Positions 32,817-33,448 of a stretch of 33,448 bases of DNA are shown one piece after another (the first letter of the stretch is position 1; each line of letters starts with the position of its first letter). Source of the stretch: Parvularculaceae bacterium (GTDB lineage Bacteria > Pseudomonadota > Alphaproteobacteria > Caulobacterales > Parvularculaceae); contig JABSRH010000008.1 of NCBI GenBank assembly GCA_013215175.1, forward strand, positions 1 to 33,448. The letters run 5' to 3'. The notes beneath the pieces were generated by a model. It saw nothing but the letters and a program-made list of their open reading frames with translations, made no database searches and was not told the origin of the DNA. A program made the translations under genes and the position numbers.

Positions 32817-33448
32817 ATGACCAACGCGAAACGCGTTTCCTTCGGCTCGAACCTCGAGCTGTCTTCCGTCGCCTACGGCATGTGGCGTCTCGGCGACGAT
32901 GACGATACCTCGCCGGCGCACATCCAAGCCAAGGTCGAAACGAGCCTAGCGCTCGGCATCACCACCATGGACCAGGCCGACATTTACGGCGGGTATGAAG
33001 CAGAAGAACTGCTCGGCACGGCCTTCCGTGCGACCCCAGGCTTGCGCGATCGGATTGAGCTTGTCACCAAATGCGGCATCGTCGCGCCCATGGGCCGCTA
33101 CAGCGATGCCCGGGTGAAATACTACGATACGAGCAAAGAACATATCGTTAGCTCCGTAGAGCATTCGCTCCGTCTGATGAACGTTGATACGATCGATCTA
33201 CTCCTCATTCACCGTCCCGATCCTTTCATGGATCCTCGCGAAGCAGCTGACGGTCTTGAGACCGTCTTGGCATCGGGCAAGGTCAAGAATGTCGGCGTGT
33301 CGAACTTTAAGCCGCACGATTTCACGCTACTTCAGTCCGCTATGTCCTCGCCGCTGGTGACCAACCAGATCGAGATGAGCGTCCTGGCCTTGGATGCTTT
33401 CACGAATGGCGATCTCGCCTTTATGCAAGAGCGCGGTTTGCCGATCAT
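32817..33448 (+). CDS. Aldo/keto reductase, YdhF-like, truncated by window end
   Basis: The frame stays open to the end of the window (about 210 codons), which is why the ORF track omits it. The ATG directly follows the TAA of the monooxygenase gene, and GGAG lies about 9 bp upstream. The catalytic residues are visible: Asp52 and Tyr57 in TTMDQADIYGGYEAEELLG, Lys85 in TKCGI and His132 in LLLIHRPDPFMD. GKVKNVGVSNFKPHDF and TNQIEMS are typical AKR segments, and the overall sequence is close to E. coli YdhF. In the sulfoquinovose monooxygenase pathway an AKR (SmoB) reduces 6-oxo-glucose to glucose; whether this protein does so is untested. Confidence 0.92.
   Translation, partial: MTNAKRVSFGSNLELSSVAYGMWRLGDDDDTSPAHIQAKVETSLALGITTMDQADIYGGYEAEELLGTAFRATPGLRDRIELVTKCGIVAPMGRYSDARVKYYDTSKEHIVSSVEHSLRLMNVDTIDLLLIHRPDPFMDPREAADGLETVLASGKVKNVGVSNFKPHDFTLLQSAMSSPLVTNQIEMSVLALDAFTNGDLAFMQERGLPI

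Overview
The window is bacterial chromosomal DNA of fairly high GC, most likely from a free-living aerobic alphaproteobacterium. I infer this from a TonB-dependent receptor, a complex-I NDUFA9-type reductase gene, an aceA gene paired with an ScfR/RamB-type regulator, a VPLPA-type C-terminal sorting signal and palindromic intergenic repeats. I cannot name the genus; Parvularcula/Hyphomonas-like marine groups would fit. There is no IS element, prophage or CRISPR array. The gene density and many regulator/enzyme pairs suggest an accessory catabolic region of a chromosome.

Layout. 1-1475: the 3' part of a PlsC-like acyltransferase, a small hypothetical gene and about 0.7 kb of palindrome-rich intergenic DNA. 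1476-2817: NDUFA9-like reductase and tRNA-Leu(CAG). 2818-9643: acyl-CoA synthetase and TonB receptor on the minus strand, facing a Crp-like regulator, an NTF2-like lipoprotein and a DUF1214/DUF1254 pair on the plus strand; this looks like an uptake and activation unit for a hydrophobic acid. 9661-12618: a membrane-spanning SARP/BTAD-TPR regulator divergent from a CarF/PEDS1-type plasmalogen desaturase. 12676-14285: haloalkane dehalogenase divergent from a TetR gene with two 12-bp operator palindromes between them. 14282-17883: a LysR-controlled three-gene operon with two different non-haem iron oxygenases and an SDR.

17977-24127 is the most unusual region. It holds an ECF sigma factor, a convergent membrane protein whose periplasmic part resembles a subtilisin propeptide (probable anti-sigma), an outer-membrane barrel, a lipoprotein subtilisin (S8) and a 796-residue repeat-rich surface protein with a VPLPA-CTERM-like anchor, closed by a strong terminator. 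I propose a protease-gated cell-surface signalling locus.

24181-27887: MerC-like protein, isocitrate lyase and its divergent ScfR/RamB-like regulator, with a paired ACTTTACAA box between them. 27874-29731: Rieske oxygenase and divergent TetR with a perfect 17-bp inverted repeat. 29732-33448: a GntR regulator plus Gfo/Idh/MocA oxidoreductase divergent from an SsuD-like flavin monooxygenase and a YdhF-like aldo/keto reductase. This combination resembles the sulfoquinovose monooxygenase (smo) pathway, which is an inference. The last gene runs off the right edge.
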